Of a stretch of DNA of 31,189 bases, positions 7,515-14,770 are shown piece after piece (position 1 is the stretch's first letter; each line of letters begins with the position of its first letter). The translations under genes and the position numbers were made by a program. The notes under the pieces were generated by a model. It was not told the origin of the DNA. It worked only from the letters and a program-made list of their open reading frames with translations, and searched no databases. This DNA is from JAAYTL01 sp031460505 (lineage in GTDB: Bacteria; Bacillota; Clostridia; Tissierellales; Tissierellaceae), in contig JAVKTT010000013.1 in the NCBI GenBank assembly GCA_031460505.1, forward strand, positions 1 through 31,189, written 5' to 3'.

Positions 7515-8495
7515 ATGGCTTTTTATAATAATAGAGTTTGTATTGCAGATGTAAATGGAAAAGAGATATATTTAATTAAAAATACAAAAAATGAATTGAT
7601 ACTTAATTATTATTCTTATAAAGGGGAAATTGTAGAATCTGTATTAGCCAATGACTTATTAGAAGAATTTGATATTCTTATAAATGATGATGATTCTATA
7701 TATATAATTTATCAGGATTTAAAGTATTATTTAAACCTTTTAATCATTAAAGGTAGAGATGTAAGCTCCCATAAACTTACTACTGAGAGATTTTCAAAGA
7801 TATTTGAATTAAACATTTTAAGACATAATAATGCTACAAGTATGTTCTTTCTATATCCAATTAATAATTCTCAAAAAATATTTCAGATAGAACATTATAT
7901 GTTAAAAGATAATGAATGGTTCAACTTTAAAGTAGATGAAGCCAGAGTGAATCAAATTCTTAATCCGATTAAGGTTATAAATAATGGTGGTAAAATTTTC
8001 TTAGCATATTATTATGAAAATCAAATATGCCTTAAAACCTTTGATAGTATTAAAGGAGAATGGAAGGAATCATTAGTATTAACAGATAATAAAGAAAAAC
8101 TTTATTTGGATTTATTGTATGTTGATGAGTATTTTCATGTAGTATATTCAGAAGCTGTTGATGATAATTATATTATTAGATATAAGAATTTTAAATATCC
8201 TGGATTTGTAGAAGAGGAAAGTAGTTCAATTTCAAGAAAGTCTAATTCGTCTAATCCTACAATCATTTTAAAAGATAATAAACTATGGATTATTTGGAAT
8301 GAATCTTCTAGAATCTATAGTAAAAATAGTAGTGATAAGGGTAAAACCTGGAGTGAGATAGTAAACTTTGATGAATATTCGAAGAATAATATAGTAAGAT
8401 ATAAATACATTACAAATAATAATGTTGAAGATACAATAATTCACAACACATTTGGGACAATATACCCTGATATTAAGTTTATAGGTTTTAATTAA
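7515..8495 (+). CDS. uncharacterised propeller-like protein with a C-terminal Asp-box
   Basis: A protein of about 326 residues with no signal peptide. Repeated segments of roughly 45-55 residues alternate aromatic-rich strands such as IFLAYYYENQ, FHVVYSEAV and KLWIIWNES, as in beta-propellers. Near residue 270 SSDKGKTW fits the Asp-box (SxDxGxTW) of sialidase and BNR-type propellers. No catalytic set of a sialidase is evident, so a binding or structural role is more likely. An in-frame ATG at 7506 lies directly against the ribosome binding site; ATG 7515 is nine bases after AAAAAGGA and is the better start. It is transcribed divergently from the Cys-rich protein, which may mean shared regulation. 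The function is unknown. Confidence 0.6.
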   Translation: MAFYNNRVCIADVNGKEIYLIKNTKNELILNYYSYKGEIVESVLANDLLEEFDILINDDDSIYIIYQDLKYYLNLLIIKGRDVSSHKLTTERFSKIFELNILRHNNATSMFFLYPINNSQKIFQIEHYMLKDNEWFNFKVDEARVNQILNPIKVINNGGKIFLAYYYENQICLKTFDSIKGEWKESLVLTDNKEKLYLDLLYVDEYFHVVYSEAVDDNYIIRYKNFKYPGFVEEESSSISRKSNSSNPTIILKDNKLWIIWNESSRIYSKNSSDKGKTWSEIVNFDEYSKNNIVRYKYITNNNVEDTIIHNTFGTIYPDIKFIGFN

Positions 8496-8499
8496 AAAA

Positions 8500-8660
8500 T
8501 ACTCCGCAGACAATCAACACAAATTTATTTGCTCGCTATGCTCACATAAATTTGGTGATTGGTTGCGTTTGACCTACAACCTCTGTTTGCTCCGCAGGAT
8601 TTGATTTGGGAGTGCCCCAGGGTACCATCGATTTATGGAAAAGCACCATAAATCGGGTTA
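8500..8660. repeat. intergenic palindromic repeat element, no gene
   Basis: Most of the 417-base gap between 8495 and 8913 is non-coding. This part holds two stem-forming palindromes: one joining CAATCAACACAAATTTAT (8511-8528) to ATAAATTTGGTGATTG about 17 bases later, and a perfect 10-bp stem CGATTTATGG/CCATAAATCG (8629-8638 with 8646-8655). CTCCGCAG occurs twice (8502-8509, 8590-8597). The 18-mer at 8608-8625 (GGGAGTGCCCCAGGGTAC) recurs with one change at 420-437. The unit looks like a dispersed intergenic repeat; I do not recognise a named family. Confidence 0.55.
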
Positions 8661-8666
8661 GGTCAT

Positions 8667-8693
8667 AAAAAAAAGACTCCTCGCGGGAGTCTT
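8667..8693 (-). terminator. intrinsic terminator of the minus-strand small RNA
   Basis: Read on the minus strand, AAGACTCC-CGCGA-GGAGTCTT forms an 8-bp stem followed by eight T (complement of 8667-8674). There is no T run on the plus strand, so it works in the minus direction only, and no minus-strand protein gene lies upstream. Confidence 0.88.
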
Positions 8694-8776
8694 CATCCAA
8701 TAAAGGATGGAACAAAATCGTTCAAAAGGGGTATTGGGAATAGAGATCTTTCTAAGGTTATCAGGGGGATAACCTT
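8667..8776 (-). ncRNA. candidate small regulatory RNA, about 110 nt, C-rich
   Basis: A complete transcription unit without an open reading frame. An extended -10 promoter at 8783-8811 predicts a start near 8776, exactly at the first base of a perfect 9-bp hairpin (AAGGTTATC/GATAACCTT) with loop CCCCT. A single-stranded C-rich linker containing TTCCCAATACCCCTTTT follows, then two small stems (GAAC/GTTC; CATCC/GGATG) and the terminator. C-rich loops and linkers are the usual seeds of Firmicute small RNAs that block ribosome binding sites. It has no SRP RNA GGAAGCAGCC signature and does not look like 6S RNA. The name and targets are unknown; AATACCCC is complementary to the ribosome binding site region of glmS at 21360-21367. 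Confidence 0.72.
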
Positions 8777-8782
8777 AAATAA

Positions 8783-8811
8783 ATTATAGCAAATATCGAC
8801 ATTATTTGCAA
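8783..8811 (-). promoter_or_regulatory. extended -10 promoter for the small RNA
   Basis: On the minus strand TTGCAA (8811-8806), a 17-base spacer and a perfect TATAAT (8788-8783) preceded by TGC, an extended -10. It is placed six to seven bases before the 5' hairpin of the small RNA. Confidence 0.75.
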
Positions 8812-8854
8812 GCTAAAATTAATACTATAAAATGTTAATATACAATAAATTACT

Positions 8855-8882
8855 TTGTAAAATTTAGGAATTACTATATAAT
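8855..8882 (+). promoter_or_regulatory. candidate promoter for the cysteine desulfurase-thiI operon
   Basis: TTGTAA (8855-8860), a 16-base spacer and TATAAT (8877-8882), about 30 bases before the start codon. It faces away from the small RNA promoter about 45 bases to its left. The -10 matches consensus but the -35 is only 4 of 6. Confidence 0.5.
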
Positions 8883-8912
8883 AAGTATTAGTATTACAGA
8901 TGAGGTGAAACG

Positions 8913-10064
8913 ATGATATACTTAGATAATTGCGCAACAACAAAGGTGAGAGAAAAAGTACTCGAAAAGATGTATGATAGTTTTAAGGAAGATTTTGGAA
9001 ATCCATCTTCATTGCATAGATTAGGTCTTAAATCTGAAAAGAAAATCAAAGAATCAAGAGAAATTATTGCTGAATACTTAAGAGTGGATAGTAAAGAGCT
9101 TTTCTTTACTTCTGGTGGTACTGAAAGTAATAATATTGCAATACAAAGTATAATTAAGGGTTCTATTAGAAAGGGAAATCATATCATAACTACAAAGATA
9201 GAACATCCATCAGTATTAAACGTGATGAAAGATTATGAGGAAAAAGGTTTTAATGTAACATATCTTGATGTAGATAAAGAAGGAAGAGTAGACTTAGATC
9301 AATTTAGAAATAGTATTAGTAAAGATACCATATTAGTATCAATAATCCATGTAAATAATGAAATAGGAACTTTTCAGGATATAAATAAAATAAAAGAAAT
9401 AATGAAAGAAAAAAATCCAAATGCTTTACTACATTTAGATGGAGTACAATCCTTTGGAAAAATAGATTTTAACTTAAAACAATTAGGAGTGGATACTTAC
9501 TCCTTTAGTGGTCACAAAGTCCATGGACCTAAGGGTATAGGTGGTTTATACATTCGAAAAGGATTAAATCTTAGTCCAATCGTATTTGGTGGGAATCAAG
9601 AAAATGGTTTAAGATCAGGTACTGAAAATGTTCAGGGTATAATCGGTTTAGGGGAAGCAGTAAGGCTACTTAGTATAAATCATCAAAAGGACTCACAACA
9701 TGTTAGTGACTTAAAAGAATATATGATTAGAAGATTAAATGAAGAAATCGATCATATTAAAATAAATACACCAAAGGATAATAGTTCTCCATATATTTTA
9801 AATGTATCTTTTCTTTATACAAGGGGAGAGGTATTACTTCATTATTTAGAAGAAAAAGAAATATATGTATCAACTGGTTCTGCATGTTCATCAAAGGGAA
9901 CTGATAAAAGTCACGTACTTGTAGCTAGTGGTTTAAGTGATAAAGAAATAGAAGGCGCTATTAGAATGTGTTTTTCATATGAAACAACTAAGGAAGATAT
10001 TGACTATGTTATTAACCAGATAAAAGATTCTGTTAAGGACATAAGAAAAATTATGATGAGGTGA
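8913..10064 (+). CDS. cysteine desulfurase, NifS/IscS family (probable sulfur donor for ThiI)
   Basis: A 383-residue PLP enzyme that removes sulfur from L-cysteine and passes it on as a protein persulfide. LDNCATT opens the protein, EHPS (His98) and HLDGVQS contact the cofactor, SGHKVHGPKG holds the PLP lysine (Lys202), and TGSACSS carries the catalytic Cys325 on its mobile loop. GAGGTG lies just before ATG 8913. The gene is joined to thiI with a one-base gap. In Bacillus the same pairing supplies a dedicated desulfurase (NifZ) for 4-thiouridine synthesis, so that role is the best inference. No IscU scaffold gene is nearby, which argues against a main role in Fe-S assembly. Confidence 0.9.
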   Translation: MIYLDNCATTKVREKVLEKMYDSFKEDFGNPSSLHRLGLKSEKKIKESREIIAEYLRVDSKELFFTSGGTESNNIAIQSIIKGSIRKGNHIITTKIEHPSVLNVMKDYEEKGFNVTYLDVDKEGRVDLDQFRNSISKDTILVSIIHVNNEIGTFQDINKIKEIMKEKNPNALLHLDGVQSFGKIDFNLKQLGVDTYSFSGHKVHGPKGIGGLYIRKGLNLSPIVFGGNQENGLRSGTENVQGIIGLGEAVRLLSINHQKDSQHVSDLKEYMIRRLNEEIDHIKINTPKDNSSPYILNVSFLYTRGEVLLHYLEEKEIYVSTGSACSSKGTDKSHVLVASGLSDKEIEGAIRMCFSYETTKEDIDYVINQIKDSVKDIRKIMMR

Positions 10065-10065
10065 G

Positions 10066-11235
10066 ATGTTGAGAGAAGTAATTAGTGTTAGTATGGGGGA
10101 AATTGCCTTAAAAGGTTTAAATAGAGGATATTTTGAAGATAGACTTATGAAACAGATAATTAAAAACATAAAAGATATCGGATATGAAAAGATATACAAG
10201 GAAATTGGAAAGATTTATATTGAAGGCAATCCAGATGATTATCCAAGTATAATTAATAGACTAAAAAAAGTATTCGGTCTAGTATATATATCCCCATGTT
10301 TAAGAGTTGAGAAAGAAGAAAATGATATTAAAAGTGCAGCTATATTAGCTATGAAAAGAGCTACAGAAAAGTTGGAAATTAATACTTTTAAGGTAGATAC
10401 AAATAGATCTGATAAAGAATTTCCACTTAAATCCCCAGAAATATCTAGAAAAATTGGTGGAGTAATATTAAGTGAGTTCGAAGATTTAAAAGTAGATGTC
10501 CATAAACCTGATATGTATTTATATATTGATATAAAACAATATGCATATATTTATACGGAAAGAGTTAGGGCCTATGGGGGATTACCTGTTGGAACTAATG
10601 GTAAAGGCTTGCTTCTACTATCTGGCGGTATAGATAGCCCTGTTGCCGGATTTACGATGGCAAAAAGGGGTTTAGCTATTAATTGTGTACATTTCCACTC
10701 TTATCCTTTTACATCAGAAAGATCAGAGGAGAAGGTCAAAGAATTAGCTAAAATTATGGCTAGGTACACAGGAAAGATAAAGTTCTTTAGTATCAATATT
10801 CTAGAAATACAAAAAGAAATCAATCAAAAATGTCCTGAAAAAGAAATGACAATAATCTCAAGAAGATTTATGATGAGGATTGCGGAAAAAATAGCGAAAC
10901 ATAATAACTTTGATGCTTTGATTACAGGAGAGAGCCTAGGTCAAGTAGCTAGCCAGACTATACAAGGTATAGCTGTAACAAACAGTGCTGTAGATATTCC
11001 TATTTTGAGACCTTTAATTGGTATGGATAAAGTAGATATTATTCATATAGCCGAGGATATAGAAACATATGAGACTTCAATATTACCTTTTGAGGATTGT
11101 TGTACTGTATTCTTACCTAAACACCCAGTTACAAGACCTAAGGTGGAAGATATTGATGCCTCTGAAGAGAATTTAGATATAGAGAAGTTAGTAAATGATG
11201 CAATAAGCAATATGAAAGTTGTCACAATAGAATAA
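10066..11235 (+). CDS. thiI: tRNA 4-thiouridine synthase ThiI (no rhodanese domain)
   Basis: A 389-residue protein that adenylates and thiolates U8 of tRNA. An N-terminal ferredoxin-like and THUMP region (about 1-165) binds tRNA; a PP-loop ATPase follows, with SGGIDS at 186-191. Cys345 in PFEDCCTVFLPKHP corresponds to the conserved AANH-domain cysteine. The protein stops before the rhodanese-like extension found in E. coli ThiI, as is usual in Firmicutes, where the partner desulfurase delivers sulfur directly. ATG 10066 sits immediately after GAGGTGAG; TTG 10069 is an alternative with better spacing. It is coupled to the upstream desulfurase gene and ends at the palindrome at 11245. Confidence 0.93.
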   Translation: MLREVISVSMGEIALKGLNRGYFEDRLMKQIIKNIKDIGYEKIYKEIGKIYIEGNPDDYPSIINRLKKVFGLVYISPCLRVEKEENDIKSAAILAMKRATEKLEINTFKVDTNRSDKEFPLKSPEISRKIGGVILSEFEDLKVDVHKPDMYLYIDIKQYAYIYTERVRAYGGLPVGTNGKGLLLLSGGIDSPVAGFTMAKRGLAINCVHFHSYPFTSERSEEKVKELAKIMARYTGKIKFFSINILEIQKEINQKCPEKEMTIISRRFMMRIAEKIAKHNNFDALITGESLGQVASQTIQGIAVTNSAVDIPILRPLIGMDKVDIIHIAEDIETYETSILPFEDCCTVFLPKHPVTRPKVEDIDASEENLDIEKLVNDAISNMKVVTIE

Positions 11236-11244
11236 TCATATAAG

Positions 11245-11316
11245 TTGTCATTCTGAGTGCAAGGTCGAATCTAGTTACATAAGATCCTTCGCCTTGCTCA
11301 GGATGACAATTTTTTT
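11245..11316 (+). terminator. long imperfect palindrome (GTCATTCTGAG...CTCAGGATGAC type) acting as terminator of thiI
   Basis: Outer arms TTGTCATTCTGAG (11245-11257) and CTCAGGATGACAA (11297-11309) and inner arms GCAAGGTCGAA and TTCGCCTTGC form a long stem, followed by seven T. Palindromes with these CATTCTGAG/CTCAGGATG arms recur between genes in many bacterial genomes. Here the element also supplies the terminator ten bases after thiI. Confidence 0.75.
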
Positions 11317-11368
11317 ACGATTATTTGCAATCTTTATAGCAGGTTCTATTTTTTTTGAAAATACTTAA

Positions 11369-11511
11369 TATTACTAAACTTTTTGTTTAATTGATTTCCC
11401 TAAAATATGCAAATAATAAGGGAAAAAATCAAATATTTTTTTCAAAAATATATTGACATAGTATACCATTTTAAATATAATAATCTAGTCAATAAAAAAA
11501 GTTTAGTAATA
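11369..11511. promoter_or_regulatory. 16-nt perfect inverted repeat flanking the regulator promoter (candidate operators)
   Basis: TATTACTAAACTTTTT (11369-11384) is the exact reverse complement of AAAAAGTTTAGTAATA (11496-11511). The two half-elements lie on either side of the consensus promoter at 11453-11481. The right one merges into a local palindrome, GTTTA-7 bases-TAAAC (11501-11517). They are natural candidates for binding by the XRE regulator encoded just downstream. A further stem, TTGATTTCCCT with AGGGAAAAAATCAA, lies between 11391 and 11432. The gene-free gap 11236-11557 holds nothing else I can identify. Confidence 0.55.
11453..11481 (+). promoter_or_regulatory. consensus promoter of the regulator-potABCD operon
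   Basis: Perfect TTGACA (11453-11458), a 17-base spacer and perfect TATAAT (11476-11481). The start would be near 11488, so the right-hand operator candidate lies in the transcribed leader. A promoter this strong in front of a nutrient uptake operon suggests control by repression. Confidence 0.85.
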
Positions 11512-11557
11512 ATAAACTATTTGTTAACTTATAGTTAACTAAAGGAGGAGAAATTGT

Positions 11558-12097
11558 TTGGAAATTGGTGAAAAAATTAAACGATTACGAATAAAAAACT
11601 CTCTAACACAAGAGGAGTTAGCAGATAGATGTGAATTGACTAAAGGCTTCATTTCTCAAGTAGAAAGAGATCTAACTTCTCCTTCAATTGCAACATTAGT
11701 AGATATACTTGAAAGCCTTGGAACAAACCTACAAGAATTTTTTAATGAGACATTAGATGAAAAAGTAGTTTTTACAAAAGAAGATGTATTTGAAAGTGAA
11801 AATGAGGAACTAAATTATATTTTAAAATGGATAATTCCAAATGCTCAAAAGAACATAATGGAACCTATACTTATGGAATTGGGACCTGATGGCAGAACAA
11901 AAGAAGATTTTCCACATGAAGGCGAAGAGTTTGGGTATGTAATCAATGGGAGTATAATTTTACACATTGGTGATGATAAATATAGGGTTAGAAAAGGTGA
12001 AAGCTTTTATTTTAAAGCTAATTCCAACCACTATATAGTGAATCCTGGAAAAACAATAGCAAAAATAATCTGGGTGAGTACACCACCTAGCTTTTAG
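11558..12097 (+). CDS. XRE-family regulator with C-terminal cupin (PuuR-like), likely polyamine-responsive
   Basis: 179 residues. A helix-turn-helix of the Cro/C1 type spans about 5-60 (IKRLRIKNSLTQEELADR, then TKGFISQVERDLTSPSI). A cupin fold spans about 105-175 (HEGEEFGYVINGSI, RKGESFYFKANSNHYI) and normally senses a small molecule. The start is TTG, seven bases after AAAGGAGGAG. It lies 19 bases before potA and is presumably co-transcribed with potABCD; XRE-cupin genes in front of spermidine/putrescine transporters are common in Firmicutes. Autoregulation through the inverted repeat at 11369-11511 is inferred. Confidence 0.85.
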   Translation: MEIGEKIKRLRIKNSLTQEELADRCELTKGFISQVERDLTSPSIATLVDILESLGTNLQEFFNETLDEKVVFTKEDVFESENEELNYILKWIIPNAQKNIMEPILMELGPDGRTKEDFPHEGEEFGYVINGSIILHIGDDKYRVRKGESFYFKANSNHYIVNPGKTIAKIIWVSTPPSF

Positions 12098-12116
12098 AAT
12101 TAAGGAGGGAATAAAA

Positions 12117-13154
12117 ATGAATATTATTGATTTGCAGAATATAACAATGGAATATGGTGAAGTTAAGGTACTAGATAATATTAATCTATTTATAAGGAAG
12201 AACGAATTTTTGACGCTTCTAGGACCTAGTGGATGTGGAAAGACGACGACACTACGAATAATAGGCGGCTTTGAACAACCAACCGAAGGTAAAGTAATAT
12301 TTGAAGACAAGAATATAACACAAGTTCCTCCTTACAAGAGACAAATAAATACTGTATTCCAAAAGTATGCTTTATTTCCTCATTTGGATATTTATGACAA
12401 TATAGCATTTGGGTTAAAGATTAAAAAAATACCTAAAAACGATATTGATATAAAAGTAAAAGAAATGTTAAAACTAGTGGACTTACAAGGGTTTGAAAAT
12501 AGGAGTATTGATTCTTTAAGTGGTGGACAACAGCAAAGAATTGCTATTGCAAGAGCTTTGGTCAACGAACCTGAAGTACTATTATTAGATGAACCTCTTG
12601 GTGCATTAGATCTAAAACTAAGAAAAGAAATGCAAATAGAATTAAAGAATATGCAAAAAAGATTAGGTATTACATTTATATACGTTACACATGACCAAGA
12701 AGAAGCCTTAACCATGTCAGATACAATTGCTGTAATGAATAAGGGGAAGATCCAACAAATAGGAAGCCCAATAGACATATATAATGAGCCTAAAAATGCT
12801 TTCGTAGCTAAATTTATTGGTGAGAGCAATATTATAGATGGCATCATGCACGAAGATTTAGTAGTTGAATTTTCAGGTGTGATATTTGATTGTGTGGACA
12901 AGGGATTTGCTAAGAAAGAAAATGTAGATGTAGTAATAAGACCTGAGGATTTAGAAATAGTATCAGATGATAAAGGCAAATTAAAAGGAATTGTACAGTC
13001 GGTTACATTTAAAGGTGTACACTATGAGATGATGGTTAAAGTAGATGATTTTGAGTGGATGGTTCATTCTACAACAATGAAGGAAGTCGGCACAAAGGTA
13101 GGTTTAGATGTACTTCCGGAAAATATCCATATAATGAAGAAGGTGATGAGCTGA
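12117..13154 (+). CDS. potA: spermidine/putrescine ABC transporter ATP-binding protein PotA
   Basis: 345 residues. The ATPase has Walker A GPSGCGKTT (36-44), the signature LSGGQQQR (134-141), Walker B LLLDEP (155-160) and the switch His in YVTHDQEEA. The C-terminal 100 residues form the regulatory TOBE-like domain seen in PotA, MalK and CysA. AAGGAGGG lies before ATG 12117. The regulator, two permeases and a binding lipoprotein around it identify the substrate class as polyamines. The stop codon overlaps the potB start (TGATG). Confidence 0.93.
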   Translation: MNIIDLQNITMEYGEVKVLDNINLFIRKNEFLTLLGPSGCGKTTTLRIIGGFEQPTEGKVIFEDKNITQVPPYKRQINTVFQKYALFPHLDIYDNIAFGLKIKKIPKNDIDIKVKEMLKLVDLQGFENRSIDSLSGGQQQRIAIARALVNEPEVLLLDEPLGALDLKLRKEMQIELKNMQKRLGITFIYVTHDQEEALTMSDTIAVMNKGKIQQIGSPIDIYNEPKNAFVAKFIGESNIIDGIMHEDLVVEFSGVIFDCVDKGFAKKENVDVVIRPEDLEIVSDDKGKLKGIVQSVTFKGVHYEMMVKVDDFEWMVHSTTMKEVGTKVGLDVLPENIHIMKKVMS

Positions 13155-13990
13155 TGATGAAAAAAGCTGCGTACCCTTATTTAGTTTGGATATTGATATT
13201 CACAATTGTACCATTATTTTTAGTATTATATTTTGCATTTACAACTGGAGATAGCGTGAACTTCTCTACCTTCACTTTTAGTCTAGATAATTTTAAGAAG
13301 TTTTTTACACCAATATATATGAGTGTTTTGGTTAGATCCATAAACCTTGCGTTTATATCAACAGTTTTATGTTTAATAATTGGATATCCAATAGCTTATA
13401 TTATTTCTAGAGAAAAACCTAAAAAGAGAAATACAATGATACTGATGTTTGTAATACCAATGTGGATGAATTTCTTATTAAGGACTTATGCATGGATGAC
13501 CTTGCTTGGAAGAAATGGACTTATAAATACTATAGTAACAAAACTAGGATTCAATGCATTAGACCTTATGTTTAATGACACAGCAGTATTACTGGGAATG
13601 GTGTATAACTTTTTACCATTTATGGTTTTACCAATATACTCAGTTCTAACTAAGATAGATAAAAATTTATTAGAAGCGTCTGAGGATTTAGGTGCAAACT
13701 TAATGACTACTTTTAGAAAAGTCATATTCCCTCTGAGTCTACCAGGTGTAATCACAGGAATAACTATGGTTTTCATACCGGCAATGAGCACATTTGTTAT
13801 ATCTAGTTTATTAGGTGGGAACAAATCTAACTTAATAGGTAATTTAATTGAACAACAATTTAGATGGACAGGTGATTGGCATTTTGGGTCATCAATGTCA
13901 ATCATATTGATGATATTCATACTGATAACAATGGCTCTAACATCAAAATTTGACAAAGAAAAAGAAGGGGGAGGCGGAGGATTATGGTAA
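13154..13990 (+). CDS. potB: spermidine/putrescine ABC transporter permease PotB
   Basis: 278 residues starting at the ATG that overlaps the potA stop; AAGGTGAT lies eight bases upstream. The frame is open further upstream to 13055, but that part overlaps potA and is not permease-like. About six hydrophobic helices are visible. The EAA loop, EASEDLGANLMTTFRKVIFPLSLPG, contacts PotA. The C-terminus ends in Gly-rich GGGGGLW, because the last codons double as the purine-rich ribosome binding site of potC, which overlaps by 7 bases. Confidence 0.92.
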   Translation: MMKKAAYPYLVWILIFTIVPLFLVLYFAFTTGDSVNFSTFTFSLDNFKKFFTPIYMSVLVRSINLAFISTVLCLIIGYPIAYIISREKPKKRNTMILMFVIPMWMNFLLRTYAWMTLLGRNGLINTIVTKLGFNALDLMFNDTAVLLGMVYNFLPFMVLPIYSVLTKIDKNLLEASEDLGANLMTTFRKVIFPLSLPGVITGITMVFIPAMSTFVISSLLGGNKSNLIGNLIEQQFRWTGDWHFGSSMSIILMIFILITMALTSKFDKEKEGGGGGLW

Positions 13991-14751
13991 GTAAAGGTTT
14001 GAAAAGACTCTATACTTTTTTAATATTTTTATTTCTATATGCTCCAATATTTGTCCTGATAATCTTCTCCTTTAATGATTCAAAGTCAAGAGGAACTTGG
14101 TCTGGATTTACTTTGAGATGGTATGTAGAATTATTTAAAGATCCAACTATTTTAAAGGCTCTTTATTACACAATAATAATTGCTGTATTAGCATCAATTA
14201 TATCAACAATAATTGGGACATTTGCAGCACTAGGAATACACAATATGCTTGGATTTAGAAAAAAAGTAGTTTTAAATCTTAACTACTTACCAGTATTAAA
14301 TCCGGATATTGTAACAGCTGTATCCCTTATGGCACTATATAGATTTTTTAAATTGGAGTTTGGGTTTACAACTATGCTACTATCGCATATAACATTTTGT
14401 ATACCCTATGTAATACTTTCAGTATTACCAAAGCTAAAGCAGATGAATAAACATTTAGCAGAAGCAGCTATGGATTTAGGAGCTACACCATTTTATGCTT
14501 TAAGGAAAGTTGTAATTCCTGAAATCATGCCTGGTATAATAACAGGTGGATTGATCGCATTTACACTATCTATAGATGATTTCGTAATAAGTTTCTTCAA
14601 TACTGGTAATGGAGTATCAAATTTAAGTATAGAAATATTTGCAATGTCTAGAAGGGGAATCAACCCTATTATAAATGCTTTGTCAACACTTATGTTTATA
14701 AGTTTATTAATACTTTTATTAATTATTAATAAAAGAACAGAAAAAAATTAA
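13984..14751 (+). CDS. potC: spermidine/putrescine ABC transporter permease PotC
   Basis: 255 residues with about six membrane helices and the EAA loop EAAMDLGATPFYALRKVV that docks on PotA. ATG follows a doubled site (GGGGGAGGCGGAGG) inside the end of potB. FTLSIDDFVISFF is typical of PotC. It forms the channel with PotB. Confidence 0.92.
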   Translation: MVSKGLKRLYTFLIFLFLYAPIFVLIIFSFNDSKSRGTWSGFTLRWYVELFKDPTILKALYYTIIIAVLASIISTIIGTFAALGIHNMLGFRKKVVLNLNYLPVLNPDIVTAVSLMALYRFFKLEFGFTTMLLSHITFCIPYVILSVLPKLKQMNKHLAEAAMDLGATPFYALRKVVIPEIMPGIITGGLIAFTLSIDDFVISFFNTGNGVSNLSIEIFAMSRRGINPIINALSTLMFISLLILLLIINKRTEKN

Positions 14752-14770
14752 ATTTAGCGAGGTGTAACAA

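Noticed and set aside
8667..8776. SRP RNA, 6S RNA or a riboswitch for the downstream operon
   Set aside because: No SRP or 6S signature is visible, and the promoter and terminator point away from the desulfurase operon, so it is not a leader of that operon.
12392..12979. A 195-codon minus-strand open frame within potA
   Set aside because: It is a shadow of the strongly supported potA frame with no own start signal.
13055..13153. 33 extra N-terminal codons for potB
   Set aside because: They lie inside potA in another frame; ATG 13154 has its own ribosome site and starts the permease fold.
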